Below, one piece after another: positions 8,570 to 17,324 of a DNA stretch of 64,000 nt (position 1 is the stretch's first letter; the number at the start of each line of letters is the position of its first letter). The notes under the pieces are model-generated. The model ran no database searches. It was given only the letters and a program-made list of their open reading frames with translations, and was not told where the DNA came from. The DNA comes from DATLLJ01 sp035537875 (GTDB taxonomy: Bacteria > Acidobacteriota > Vicinamibacteria > Vicinamibacterales > CAVVIG01). Made by a program: the position numbers and the translations under genes. Location of the stretch: NCBI GenBank assembly GCA_035537875.1, contig DATLLJ010000028.1:72533-136532 (forward strand), given 5' to 3'.

Positions 8570-9820
8570 TCATTCGTCCGCGAGCACCTCGGCGCGGCGC
8601 GTGGCGCGCCGCAGGATGACGCCGCGCTGCGACGTGCGGATGAAATCGAGCAGATACTCGACCTCCGGGCATGCCAGCGACCGGTCCCGCTTGATCTGCT
8701 GCATCGCCTTCGTCGTATTCAGCTTCGATTGCAGGAGGTACCGGAACGATCCCTTGAGCTTCTCGATGACGTCCGGTGGCACGCCCCGGCGCATCAGGCC
8801 GATCGTGTTGGCCCCGAAAATGCGCGCCGGCCGGCTGCCGACTGTCCGCGCGAACGGCAGCGCGTCCTTCGTCACCACAGAGTAACCACCGATGAATGCG
8901 TGACGACCGACGCGACAGAACTGATGCACGCCCGATCCGGCGCTCACGTTGGCGAAGTCCTCGACCATGACGTGACCGCCGAGCGTCGCCATGTTGCCGA
9001 AAATGGTGTCGTTGCCGACATGGCAATCGTGCGCAACGTGGACGTAAGCCATGAACACGTTCCGATCGCCAATCATCGTGACGCCGCCGCCGCCGTACGT
9101 GCCGCGGTGGATGGTGACGAACTCCCGAAAGATGTTGCGACGGCCGATCACGAGCCGCGTCTGTTCGCCCTTGAACTTGAGATCCTGGGGTATGAGTCCG
9201 ATCGAGGCGAACGGAAAGATCTCAGTGCCCTCGCCGATGTCCGTCCAACCATCGATGACGGCCGACGCGCCTACTTTGCAGTTGGCGCCAAGCCGGACAT
9301 TCGGCCCGATCACGGCGTGCGGGCCCACGGTCGTGCCAGCGCCCACCGCGGCTCCCGGATGGACGATCGCCGACGGATCGATGTGCGTGTCATCCGGGAC
9401 GAGACCCAGGAGCAGCTCGGCTTCGGCGACGACCTGGTCGCCCACATAAGCCACGGCTTGTGCCCGCGCCAGCGAGCGGCGACGGCGGCCCAGCGAAATT
9501 TCGAGTCTGAGCCGATCGCCCGGAGTGACCTGGCGGCGGAACTTGGCATCGTTTACGCCCCGCAGGTAGATCCGGGCATTGGGCGGCGCATCCTGTCGCT
9601 CGAGGAGCAGAATCGCGGCCACCTGCGAAAGGGATTCGAGCATCAACACGCCCGGAAGCGTCGGCGCACCCGGGAAGTGCCCTTGAAAGAACTCCTCGTT
9701 GACGGTGACGTTCTTGACCGCGACCAGGCGCTTGCCTGCTTCGTGCTCCGTGATTGCGTCGACGAGCATCGACGGATATCGGTAGCAGAGGCGGTCAAGC
9801 AGAACAGGAATGTCGATCAC
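8570..9820 (-). CDS. lpxA: FabZ-LpxA fusion: hydroxyacyl-ACP dehydratase and UDP-GlcNAc acyltransferase
   Basis: The 416-residue protein joins two enzymes. Residues 1 to about 145 are a FabZ hotdog domain with the catalytic GHFPGAPTLPGVLMLESLSQ (His and Glu present). From about residue 150 an LpxA left-handed beta helix follows: THIDPSAIVHPGAAVG, ASIGLIPQDLKFKGEQTRLV, REFVTIHRGT and the catalytic-histidine region VHVAHDCHVGND, then SGVHQFCRVG and a helical tail. FabZ makes the unsaturated acyl chains for fatty acids; LpxA adds a 3-hydroxyacyl chain to UDP-GlcNAc, using the same hydroxyacyl-ACP pool. The start is a GTG (9820). The gene lies between skp and lpxI. Both active sites appear intact. 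Confidence 0.92.
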   Translation of the reverse strand: MIDIPVLLDRLCYRYPSMLVDAITEHEAGKRLVAVKNVTVNEEFFQGHFPGAPTLPGVLMLESLSQVAAILLLERQDAPPNARIYLRGVNDAKFRRQVTPGDRLRLEISLGRRRRSLARAQAVAYVGDQVVAEAELLLGLVPDDTHIDPSAIVHPGAAVGAGTTVGPHAVIGPNVRLGANCKVGASAVIDGWTDIGEGTEIFPFASIGLIPQDLKFKGEQTRLVIGRRNIFREFVTIHRGTYGGGGVTMIGDRNVFMAYVHVAHDCHVGNDTIFGNMATLGGHVMVEDFANVSAGSGVHQFCRVGRHAFIGGYSVVTKDALPFARTVGSRPARIFGANTIGLMRRGVPPDVIEKLKGSFRYLLQSKLNTTKAMQQIKRDRSLACPEVEYLLDFIRTSQRGVILRRATRRAEVLADE

Positions 9821-9828
9821 GAAATCAC

Positions 9829-9945
9829 AAATGCGGGAATGCGGGCGTGCAGGAATGCCGACGGGCTAGAACGGACGGGCTAGGCGTGCATCTGTACCCC
9901 GTCCACCTCCGTGCATTCATGCGTGCATTCCTGCATTCCCATCCC
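9829..9945. repeat. Degenerate octamer repeats in opposed arms upstream of fabZ-lpxA
   Basis: On the left, units AATGCGGG, AATGCGGG and GTGCAGGAATGC run away from the fabZ-lpxA start. On the right, the complementary type TGCATTCA, TGCATTCC, TGCATTCC appears before the skp stop. Between them ACGGGCTAG occurs twice. The layout repeats that of the lpxI junction with a diverged unit sequence. Confidence 0.7.
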
Positions 9946-9950
9946 TCTGA

Positions 9951-10619
9951 TCAGGGTTTCGTCGCGGGCGCCGCCGGCGCGGGCGCTGCTGGCGGTGCCG
10001 CCGCCGGCTTGGACGTGGCCGAGTCGAAGCGCTTGATGGCCTCGGCGGTCAGGTCGATACCGGGGTCGCCAGCAATCACCCCCGAGTCGGCGGCGCTCAG
10101 CAACAGGTGAAGCCCCTTCTCTTTCACCATCTCGTTGAGCACCGGGAAGAGTTTCTGCTGGAACTCTCCCTGCAGCTGCATTTGTAGCTCGGTAATCTCC
10201 GCCTGAGCATCCTGCTGGAAGCGATCGGCCTCGACCTGCAGTTTCTCGATCTCCTTCTCGAGCTGGCCGCGGGCGGCGTCGTTCAGAAGGGTCCCCCCCT
10301 GCGTGAGCTTCGTCTGGTTGTCCTGAAGCTGCTTCGCCTTCGCCGCGGCCTCCGCCTGCTTCTTGGCGATCAGCGCCTGCACCTTTGCGGTCGACGTCTT
10401 CCCCTCGACCGAGAGCTGCGCGATCTGCTGGAGGTTCACGATGGCAATCTTCGCGCCCTGCGGGAACGCGGCGGGCGGCTGGGCGGCTGGGGCCGGCACA
10501 GCCGGCTGAGCCGGCGGCGGAGAAACCGGTGGCTTCGCCGGCGCCTGCGCGTAGCCGGGCGCCGCGCTCAGGACGAGCACGAGGGAGATGGCCCCCAGGG
10601 CGACAACAACGCGTCTCAT
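9951..10619 (-). CDS. skp: Skp/OmpH-type periplasmic chaperone
   Basis: From the ATG at 10619 the 222-residue product has a signal peptide (VVVALGAISLVLVLSAAPGY ending at AQA) and a proline/alanine-rich linker. The Skp core begins with KIAIVNLQQIAQLSVEGK, followed by a long charged coiled coil (AKAKQLQDNQTKLTQGG, RGQLEKEIEKLQVEADRFQQ) and a KGLHLLLSAADSGV closing strand. A second alanine/proline tail ends the protein. Skp holds unfolded outer-membrane proteins in the periplasm and hands them to BamA, whose gene lies just upstream, separated only by a small lipoprotein gene. The Pro/Ala extensions at both ends are longer than in enterobacterial Skp (about 160 residues). Confidence 0.88.
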   Translation of the reverse strand: MRRVVVALGAISLVLVLSAAPGYAQAPAKPPVSPPPAQPAVPAPAAQPPAAFPQGAKIAIVNLQQIAQLSVEGKTSTAKVQALIAKKQAEAAAKAKQLQDNQTKLTQGGTLLNDAARGQLEKEIEKLQVEADRFQQDAQAEITELQMQLQGEFQQKLFPVLNEMVKEKGLHLLLSAADSGVIAGDPGIDLTAEAIKRFDSATSKPAAAPPAAPAPAAPATKP

Positions 10620-10681
10620 CACGGACAGTCCTTTCGATTTCAACGTGGAAGTCGTTGATTTTACATCAGATCTGGGCCGAC

Positions 10682-11107
10682 TCACTGGTTCGACACCTGA
10701 TAGGACACGTCGATGACGTAGGTCTGCGGCTCGACGACGGTCCCCGCCACGTCGTGGATCACTACGCAAAACGTGCCGGTGGCCGTTGTCTGCCCCGGGG
10801 TTACCGACCCTTGTGTCGCATTATCGTTGAAAAGGACGATCTGGCAGATGCTCCCATTCCAAGTGCCAAGGTTGAGTCCGACGCGATTGTTCGGCGTCAG
10901 CGACGTCAGCACCACGTCGATGCTACCCGGCGCGGTCACCGTGAAGCTGTGCACGCGCGCTCCATTCAGCGTGAGAACGCCAGAAAAGGTTTCGTTCACG
11001 CTGGTGGTCGGCGGCGGCCCCGTTACCGACTCGTCGTCGCTGCCGCAGGCACCCGCTGCGAGCAGCAGTCCAACGGCCAGCAGGATACGGGAACCGAATC
11101 GAGGCAT
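10682..11107 (-). CDS. Small predicted lipoprotein
   Basis: The 141-residue product starts at the ATG at 11107 with a signal sequence (RILLAVGLLLAAGAC) ending in a lipobox-like LAAGAC, so lipid attachment at that cysteine is likely. The mature part is beta-rich (FSGVLTLNGARVHSFTVTAP, SIDVVLTSLTP, TFCVVIHDVAG), like the jelly-roll or pre-peptidase-type domains of secreted proteins. It lies 62 bases upstream of skp and 36 bases downstream of bamA. A Bam-accessory role is only a positional guess, as it does not resemble BamB, C, D or E. Confidence 0.6.
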   Translation of the reverse strand: MPRFGSRILLAVGLLLAAGACGSDDESVTGPPPTTSVNETFSGVLTLNGARVHSFTVTAPGSIDVVLTSLTPNNRVGLNLGTWNGSICQIVLFNDNATQGSVTPGQTTATGTFCVVIHDVAGTVVEPQTYVIDVSYQVSNQ

Positions 11108-11143
11108 GACCTGGCAGCGATTTCTCGAGGTGCCTTCCATTGC

Positions 11144-13852
11144 TCAGAACGTCGAGCCAACCGCGAACCTGAATTGAAATGCCTCTTGCGGCCGCAGATC
11201 GTTTCCAAGCACGCCCGCGCGCTGCGGGTTGTAGGCGAAGATCAGCCGGAAAGGTACGTTGATGACAGGCATAAAGAGCCGGGCCTCCACGCCCGTGGAC
11301 GTCTTGAACGCGCTGACGGTCCGGGTAATCGTCTCGGGATTGATCGAATAGAGCACCGCCGGGTTCACGAACGGATCGAACAGCGTCGGAGGCACGATCA
11401 CGCGCTCGATCAGCGTCTCCTCCCAGGAGAACGAATCGCCCTGCCCGCGAACCTGCCCGGCGTCGTAGAAGAGGATGATCCGGAACTGGCTCATGATGTT
11501 GAAGTTCTGCTCGACGTTGAACAGCAGGCTCTTGTTCCCGCCGAGCACGAGCCCCGTCACCGGATCCTTGGGACCGATACTGCGGATGTCGAATCCGCGA
11601 ACAGAGTACTCGCCGCCAAGGAAGAGCCGCGTGAAGATCGGGAGGGCTGTACCCCGCAGGGCATGGATGTACTCGGTCTGCGCGCGCATCCCGATCGACA
11701 TGCGCGAGTTCTCACGGAAGAACCAGATACCCTCGACCGACGGCTTGTAGAACTCCGTATTGCCTCCAAAGCCGGCCAGGTCGAACGCCGCCGTATATCG
11801 CTTGCCCTGATTCGGGAAGATCGGCTGATCGACCGTGTTGTGGACGACGCTTGGCGTGATCTTGCTGATGACGCGCAGCCCGTTGTCGCCGAGGAGCAGC
11901 GAATCGCGCAGGAACGGATTGCGCGCGAGGAGCAGCGGATCCCGGTAGAGCTCGTTCACCTCGGTCACGCGCACGTGCTCGTAGCTGTAGTTGATGAACA
12001 TGCGCGTAAACGGACGCAGCGGATAGCCGAACCCGAGCACGGTGCCAGCCGATTGCTGTGTGAACTGTCCCTCGTATCTGATGTTATTCCTGTAAACGTT
12101 GGCGCTGCCGGTCATGTTCCGATCGAACAGGAACGGCTCGGTGAACGCGACCGTGTAGTTCTGCGCGCGGGAGCCGGCTGACAGCGAGACCGTCAGGCTC
12201 TCGCCGCGGCCCAGGAAGTTGCTCGTCTGAAACGACGCCTGGCCGAAGAAGCCTTCGAACTCCGACACCCCGGCGCCGAAACTGATCTGGTTCCGGTTCT
12301 GCTCCTCGAGCTTGACCTTGACGTCCACCTGATTGGTCTCGCCAGGGGTCTTGTCGACCGTGACGTCCCGTCCTGCCTCGAGCGGCTTGAAGTAGCCGAG
12401 CTGGTTCAACCGCCGGATGCTGAATTTGAGCGCCTCCGTGTTGAAGACGCCGTCCTCGAGCAGACGCATCTCCCGCCGGATCACGTTGTCGTGCGTCGTC
12501 GTGTTGCCGACGAACGTGATGCGGTTGATGAAGTACTGAACGCCTTCGACCAGCCGCATCGTGACGTCCACGGTCGGCGAGGGATCCACGGTTTCGAGAG
12601 CGGCGATGGCGCTCGGCGCTTCGGGGGCTGCGGGGTCGCGCTCGTCGCTGAACTTGTAATCCGGGAAGCCGGTGAACTCGAAGTATCCGGCCGCGCCGTA
12701 CACTTCGCGCGCCTTTTCGAGCCCGTCGCGCACGCTCTTCAGACTGTAGAACTCCCCCTCCTTCAACCCGAAGAGCGGCTTGAGGCGTTCGGAATCCGCC
12801 ACCGTGTTACCCGAGATATCGAACATGCCGACCCGATAGCGCGGTCCCTCGGTGATCGGAATCCGGAGCTCGATCCACCGCGTTTTCTTGTCCTCCGAGT
12901 CGCCGAGCACGCGCGTTTCAGGCGCGCCGACGTTCGCTTTGATGTACCCGCGATCCTGGTAGTACTCGACGATCTTGCCCGCGTCTTCGTCGAACTTGGT
13001 CTCCTGATAGGTGCCCCGGCCATTGATGAAGGACAGCCACCACTGTTCCCTGGTGCTCTTCATCTGGCCCTTCAGATCCCCGTCGGCGATGGCCGTATTG
13101 CCGATGAAATCGATCTTTCGAATCTTGACCTTGGGACCTTCGGCGATATTGAAGATGAGATGGATCAGCTTCGGTCCGCCGGCGACAGGCTTGATCTCGT
13201 GGGTGACTTCCGCATTCTGAAAGCCCTTCTCCTTCATCATCTCTCGAACGATCCCCTCGACCTTGCGGACGAGGCCCTGATCGATGAAGGTGTCGAGCCG
13301 GATTTCGGCGCTCATCGCGCGGAGCGCCTCGTCGATCTTCGCGAGCTCGAGCGCTTTGCTGCCCTCGTAGTCTGGTCCAATCTTGATGCGTTCGCGCTCT
13401 TCCATGTTGTACAGGACGATCTTCCCGATCGTCCCGTTTGGAAACGTGTAGTCTTCGGTTTCGATGGACAAGTTGTCCAGAAAGCCGGTCGTCATCAGAC
13501 GGGAGAAGTCGCCCCGGAGCAGCTGTTCGGTCGATGCGTCGTACGGAATCCACATGCCCTGGGACGGCTGACTGGTCTTGAGCTGCATGTAGTAGACGTA
13601 GGTCGACGGCTCGATAATCGAGGTGCCGCCTTGCGCCGCGAAACAGGGCGCCATGAACAGCACGACGGGCGAGGAGCCGGCGGGGGGTTGAGCCGCGGGC
13701 CGGACTTGCTGCCCGCAGACGGTGGCCACCGGCATCAGAGGGCCGGAGCCGGACGGCCCCTGGGGTGCCGGCGACGCCGGTTGCTGCGCCGATGCGTCGG
13801 CCAGCATCAGGAGCACCAGCCACGGCACGACGAAACACGAGCTCTTGAGCAT
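11144..13852 (-). CDS. bamA: Outer-membrane protein assembly factor BamA
   Basis: The 902-residue protein begins with a signal peptide (FVVPWLVLLMLADASA). POTRA repeats follow over roughly residues 100-480, for example VKIRKIDFIGNTAIADGDLK and YRVGMFDISGNTVADSERL. The rest is the Omp85 barrel, with QISFGAGVSEFEGFFGQASF, the strand-six lid motif YSVRGFDIRSIGP and a C-terminal aromatic (GSTF). BamA inserts beta-barrel proteins into the outer membrane. It is somewhat longer than E. coli BamA (about 810), with extra sequence before the first clear POTRA. It heads bamA-lipoprotein-skp-lpxA-lpxI on one strand, the usual grouping for envelope assembly. Confidence 0.95.
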   Translation of the reverse strand: MLKSSCFVVPWLVLLMLADASAQQPASPAPQGPSGSGPLMPVATVCGQQVRPAAQPPAGSSPVVLFMAPCFAAQGGTSIIEPSTYVYYMQLKTSQPSQGMWIPYDASTEQLLRGDFSRLMTTGFLDNLSIETEDYTFPNGTIGKIVLYNMEERERIKIGPDYEGSKALELAKIDEALRAMSAEIRLDTFIDQGLVRKVEGIVREMMKEKGFQNAEVTHEIKPVAGGPKLIHLIFNIAEGPKVKIRKIDFIGNTAIADGDLKGQMKSTREQWWLSFINGRGTYQETKFDEDAGKIVEYYQDRGYIKANVGAPETRVLGDSEDKKTRWIELRIPITEGPRYRVGMFDISGNTVADSERLKPLFGLKEGEFYSLKSVRDGLEKAREVYGAAGYFEFTGFPDYKFSDERDPAAPEAPSAIAALETVDPSPTVDVTMRLVEGVQYFINRITFVGNTTTHDNVIRREMRLLEDGVFNTEALKFSIRRLNQLGYFKPLEAGRDVTVDKTPGETNQVDVKVKLEEQNRNQISFGAGVSEFEGFFGQASFQTSNFLGRGESLTVSLSAGSRAQNYTVAFTEPFLFDRNMTGSANVYRNNIRYEGQFTQQSAGTVLGFGYPLRPFTRMFINYSYEHVRVTEVNELYRDPLLLARNPFLRDSLLLGDNGLRVISKITPSVVHNTVDQPIFPNQGKRYTAAFDLAGFGGNTEFYKPSVEGIWFFRENSRMSIGMRAQTEYIHALRGTALPIFTRLFLGGEYSVRGFDIRSIGPKDPVTGLVLGGNKSLLFNVEQNFNIMSQFRIILFYDAGQVRGQGDSFSWEETLIERVIVPPTLFDPFVNPAVLYSINPETITRTVSAFKTSTGVEARLFMPVINVPFRLIFAYNPQRAGVLGNDLRPQEAFQFRFAVGSTF

Positions 13853-13869
13853 GAGGGGAGTCTTCCTTC

Positions 13870-13901
13870 GTCTAAACCCGTTATTCTATCGAATTTTAGA
13901 C
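13870..13901. promoter_or_regulatory. Possible bamA promoter region with inverted repeat
   Basis: On the minus strand, GTCTAAA and TTTAGAC (7-base inverted arms, 18-base spacing) flank a TAGAAT hexamer (13883-13888) that could serve as a -10 box. No good -35 box is seen. The site is 18-50 bases upstream of the bamA start. It may be a regulator site or a leader hairpin; evidence is only the symmetry and position. Confidence 0.3.
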
Positions 13902-14011
13902 GCGGGGAGGCAGCCTGCGGCCTGATTTGAAGCTGTCACGGTCCGCCACGAACAGGGGAATCCGAAGATTCGAACCCGATCCTCAAATCTTTGGATCTTC
14001 AGGTTGCGCTC

Positions 14012-16447
14012 TCACGCGAGCTTTCTGCCTGTTTCCAGCTCTCCGACCGGCCGGTACGCGAGCTGGCCGGCGTCCAGGTAGACCTCGATATCCCCCCCGC
14101 TCAGATGACCCCGGATCAGCTCCTCGGACAGCGGATCCTCGACGTACCGCTGAATGGCCCGGCGCAGCGGGCGCGCCCCATACGACCGGTCCTTGCAGGT
14201 GACGTCGATGATCCAGTCGACTGCCTCGGTCGTGAGCTGGATCCGAAGCCGGCGATCGAGCAGGTTGGCGTTCAGCTGCGTGACGAGGAGCGCCATGATC
14301 CGCCGCAGATCATCGTCGGTCAGCGCCTCGAAGACGATGATCTCGTCGATGCGGTTGATGAACTCCGGGTTGAACGTGCGACGGACCTCGCCGAGCACCA
14401 TGTCGGTGACGCTCTTGTTGATGTCGCCCGAGTCCGAGGACTGGAAACCCATCGAGCTCTTCTTCTGAATGAAGCGCGCCCCGATATTCGACGTCATGAT
14501 GATGATCGTGTTCTTGAAGTTGACACGATTCCCCAGGCCGTCGGTCAGATGGCCATCCTCGAACACCTGCAGCAGGATGTTGAAGATGTCGGGATGCGCC
14601 TTTTCAATCTCGTCGAGGAGGATGACCGAGTACGGGTTGCGCTTGACCTTTTCGGTGAGCTGCCCGCCCTCCTCGTGGCCAACGTACCCGGGCGGGGATC
14701 CGATCAGCTTGGAGACCGAGTGCTTCTCCATGTATTCGGACATGTCGAAGCGGATGAGGGCGTGATCGCTGCCGAAGAGGAAGTTCGCGAGCGCCCGCGC
14801 CAGCTCGGTTTTGCCGACACCCGTGGGACCCAGGAAGACGAAGCTGCCGACCGGACGATTCGGATTCTTGAGTCCGGCGCGCGAGCGTCGAATCGCGCGC
14901 GAGATCGCGGATATCGCTTTTTCCTGGCTGATGACCCGCTTGTGGAGCTCGGTTTCCATCCGCAGGAGCTTGTCGCCTTCGTCCTGGTTGATCGAGGTGA
15001 TCGGCACACCGGTCCACTTGGAGACGACCTCGTCGATCTCCTGCTTGCCCACGACGACTTTCCGGGCCGAGGACTTGACGTCGAATTTCTCCCGCACGAA
15101 CTGGAGGTTCTCCCGGGCAGTCACTTCCTGCTCGCGATAGAACTGGGCCTTCTCGAAATCCTTCTGCGACACGGCGCTTTCCATCTGCTCGACGGCCACG
15201 CGGATGCTCTTGTTGATCTCGCCGAACTCCTCGCTGTATCCGGCCTCGCGAAGCTTGGCGCGCGCGCCGGCCTCGTCGACCAGGTCGATCGCCTTGTCGG
15301 GCAGGAACCGATCCGTGATGTAGCGACTCGACTGATAGACGGCGGCCTCGAGCGCCTCCCGCGTGTACTCCACGTGATGGAAGTTCTCGTAGCGATCTTT
15401 CACGCCCATCAGGATTTCGATTGCCTCGCGCTCGGCGGGCGGGTCGACCTTGATGGCCTGGAATCGGCGCTCGAGCGACCGATCCTTCTCGATGTACTTC
15501 CGGTATTCGGCAGGCGTCGTCGCCCCGATGCACCGGATTTCGCCGCGGCTCAGCGCCGGCTTGAGGATGTTCGCGGCGTCCAACGACCCCTCGGCCGACC
15601 CCGCCCCCACCAGCGTGTGCAGCTCATCGATGAACACGATGATATTGGGGTTGTCCGTCAGCTCCTTCATGATCGCCTTGAGCCGCTCCTCGAACTGCCC
15701 CCTGTATTTCGTCCCCGCCACAATCAACGAGATGTCCAGCGCCAGAATCCGCTTGTCCGCGAGGAAGTGCGGCACGTCCCCGTACACGATCTTCTGGGCG
15801 AGCCCTTCGACTATGGCGGTCTTTCCGACACCCGGTTCGCCGATCAGGACCGCGTTGTTCTTGGTCCGGCGACACAGCACCTGCTGGACGCGTTCGAGCT
15901 CGTGCTCGCGACCCACGAGCGGATCGAGCTGGTTCTTCATCGCCGATTCCGTCAGATCGCGGCTGAACTCCGCCAGCAGCGGGGTTTCCTTGACGCGGGT
16001 CAGCGTGGTCTTCTCGTTGAGCAGCGACACGATGTCCTCGCGGACCGTGTTGAGGCGCATCCCCTTCTCGAGCAGGATTGAGGCGGCCACCGACCGCTCT
16101 TCCCTCAGGATGCCGAGCAGCAGATGCTCGGTTCCGATGTAGTTGTGCAGCAGCCGGTCGGCTTCCTCGGCCGCAAACTGCAGCACTCGTTTGGTTTCGG
16201 CGCTGAACGGAAGCTCGACCGACGTCGAGACCTTTTCGCGGAAGACGGTCCGACCTTCGATTTCCTTCCGAATGTTCTCGAGGGAGAGATGCGAGCGGGC
16301 AAAGATGCGGCTCGTCAGGCCTTTGCCTTCGCGAATCAGGCCGAGCAGGAGGTGCTCGGTCTCGATCGAGATGCTCCCGAGCTGACTGGCCTCGTATCGG
16401 GCGAAGAAGAGTACTCGCCGGGCCCTTTCGGTGTACCGTTCGAACAT
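14012..16447 (-). CDS. clpC: ATP-dependent Clp protease ATPase subunit ClpC
   Basis: The 811-residue protein has two N-terminal Clp repeats (ERYTERARRVLFFARYEA; IGTEHLLLGILREE). The first AAA module has Walker A GEPGVGKTAIVEG and Walker B VFIDELHTL, followed by a UVR-type middle coiled coil. The second AAA module has GPTGVGKTELARALANFLFG, Walker B LLDEIEKAHPDIFN and SPPGYVGHEEGG. This architecture is ClpC, a hexameric unfoldase feeding ClpP in protein quality control. ClpP is not in the window. A putative sigma-70 promoter lies upstream, and the gene is separated from bamA by about 160 bases, so it is probably its own transcription unit. Confidence 0.95.
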   Translation of the reverse strand: MFERYTERARRVLFFARYEASQLGSISIETEHLLLGLIREGKGLTSRIFARSHLSLENIRKEIEGRTVFREKVSTSVELPFSAETKRVLQFAAEEADRLLHNYIGTEHLLLGILREERSVAASILLEKGMRLNTVREDIVSLLNEKTTLTRVKETPLLAEFSRDLTESAMKNQLDPLVGREHELERVQQVLCRRTKNNAVLIGEPGVGKTAIVEGLAQKIVYGDVPHFLADKRILALDISLIVAGTKYRGQFEERLKAIMKELTDNPNIIVFIDELHTLVGAGSAEGSLDAANILKPALSRGEIRCIGATTPAEYRKYIEKDRSLERRFQAIKVDPPAEREAIEILMGVKDRYENFHHVEYTREALEAAVYQSSRYITDRFLPDKAIDLVDEAGARAKLREAGYSEEFGEINKSIRVAVEQMESAVSQKDFEKAQFYREQEVTARENLQFVREKFDVKSSARKVVVGKQEIDEVVSKWTGVPITSINQDEGDKLLRMETELHKRVISQEKAISAISRAIRRSRAGLKNPNRPVGSFVFLGPTGVGKTELARALANFLFGSDHALIRFDMSEYMEKHSVSKLIGSPPGYVGHEEGGQLTEKVKRNPYSVILLDEIEKAHPDIFNILLQVFEDGHLTDGLGNRVNFKNTIIIMTSNIGARFIQKKSSMGFQSSDSGDINKSVTDMVLGEVRRTFNPEFINRIDEIIVFEALTDDDLRRIMALLVTQLNANLLDRRLRIQLTTEAVDWIIDVTCKDRSYGARPLRRAIQRYVEDPLSEELIRGHLSGGDIEVYLDAGQLAYRPVGELETGRKLA

Positions 16448-16501
16448 CCAGCCTACCTAGGTGAAAGCCGATGGTGTTGGGGTCACGGAAACGATGACCA
16501 C

Positions 16502-16529
16502 ATTATACGGCATGCGGACCTCATCCCAA
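16502..16529 (-). promoter_or_regulatory. Putative clpC promoter
   Basis: Read on the minus strand, TTGGGA (16524-16529), a 16-base spacer and a consensus TATAAT (16502-16507) lie 55 bases upstream of the clpC start. Just upstream of it TCACA and TGTGA form a small inverted repeat (16539-16556) that might bind a regulator. No HAIR-like or CIRCE-like element is seen here. Confidence 0.55.
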
Positions 16530-16619
16530 CCGCTATGTTCACATAAATTGCTGTGATCGTTAGGGTTCCCGACCCCACCCGCTTTGACGCCGCAGCGGCC
16601 CTCCGGGTTGCGCCCGGCC

Positions 16620-17294
16620 CTACTGGTCGACGAGTCGGCCGGCTTCGAGCCGCAGGACGCGGTCACAGGCCGCCGCGAGCCGGGGATTGTGCGTGGCGAT
16701 GATGGAAGTCAGCCCGTACCCCCGATGCATCTCCCGCAGCAGGTCATGAAGAGCATCGGCGGTCTGCTCGTCGAGGTCGCCCGTCGGCTCGTCGGCGAGG
16801 AGCAAGGAGGGCCGCATGATGAGCGCGCGAGCCACAGCCACCCGCTGCTGCTCTCCGCCCGACAACATGCCAGGGCGATGGGAGAGCCGCTCTCGGAGAC
16901 CGACGCGGCCGAGCAGCTCCTCCGCACGCTGCCGCGTCTCCACGAGCGGCTGGCGGGCGATCCGCATCGGCATTTCAGCGTTCTCGAGCGCGCTGAACTC
17001 GGGCAAGAGATGGTGGAACTGGAACACGAACCCCACGTGGCGGTTACGAAACCGAACCACTTCGGCATCGTCGAGCGCGGTCAGCTCGGCGCCGTTCACG
17101 ACAATCCGGCCGGCGCTGACGCGATCGAGCCCGCCCAGCACGTGGAGCAGGGTGCTCTTGCCCACGCCTGACGCGCCAACGATCGCCAACATTTCGCCAG
17201 CCTCGACCCGCAAGTCCAGATCGCGCAGCACGACGAGCGAGGCCTCGCCCACCGGGTAGCTCTTGACGATGCCGCTGGCTTCGAGGAAGGACAT
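16620..17294 (-). CDS. lolD: Lipoprotein-releasing ABC transporter ATPase LolD
   Basis: A 224-residue ABC ATPase with Walker A GASGVGKST, signature LSGGEQQRVAVARAL and Walker B LLLADEPTGDLD, followed by ATHNPRLAAACDRVLRLEAG. The DLD after the Walker B is typical of LolD/MacB-type ATPases. It powers release of mature lipoproteins from the inner membrane to the carrier LolA. It lies 30 bases after the permease gene lolC on the same strand, confirming the pairing. Confidence 0.9.
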   Translation of the reverse strand: MSFLEASGIVKSYPVGEASLVVLRDLDLRVEAGEMLAIVGASGVGKSTLLHVLGGLDRVSAGRIVVNGAELTALDDAEVVRFRNRHVGFVFQFHHLLPEFSALENAEMPMRIARQPLVETRQRAEELLGRVGLRERLSHRPGMLSGGEQQRVAVARALIMRPSLLLADEPTGDLDEQTADALHDLLREMHRGYGLTSIIATHNPRLAAACDRVLRLEAGRLVDQ

Positions 17295-17324
17295 TGCTGA
17301 GCCTTGAGCGCTGAGACTCAGCTC

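Noticed and set aside
13935..14011. A T-loop-like stretch (GGTTCGAATC on the minus strand) suggesting a tRNA end
   Set aside because: The flanking bases cannot form a T-stem, and no acceptor or anticodon arm is found on either side.
16539..16556. TCACA/TGTGA inverted repeat upstream of clpC as a CRP site
   Set aside because: The halves are in outward order and spacing is 8, unlike the TGTGA-N6-TCACA CRP site.
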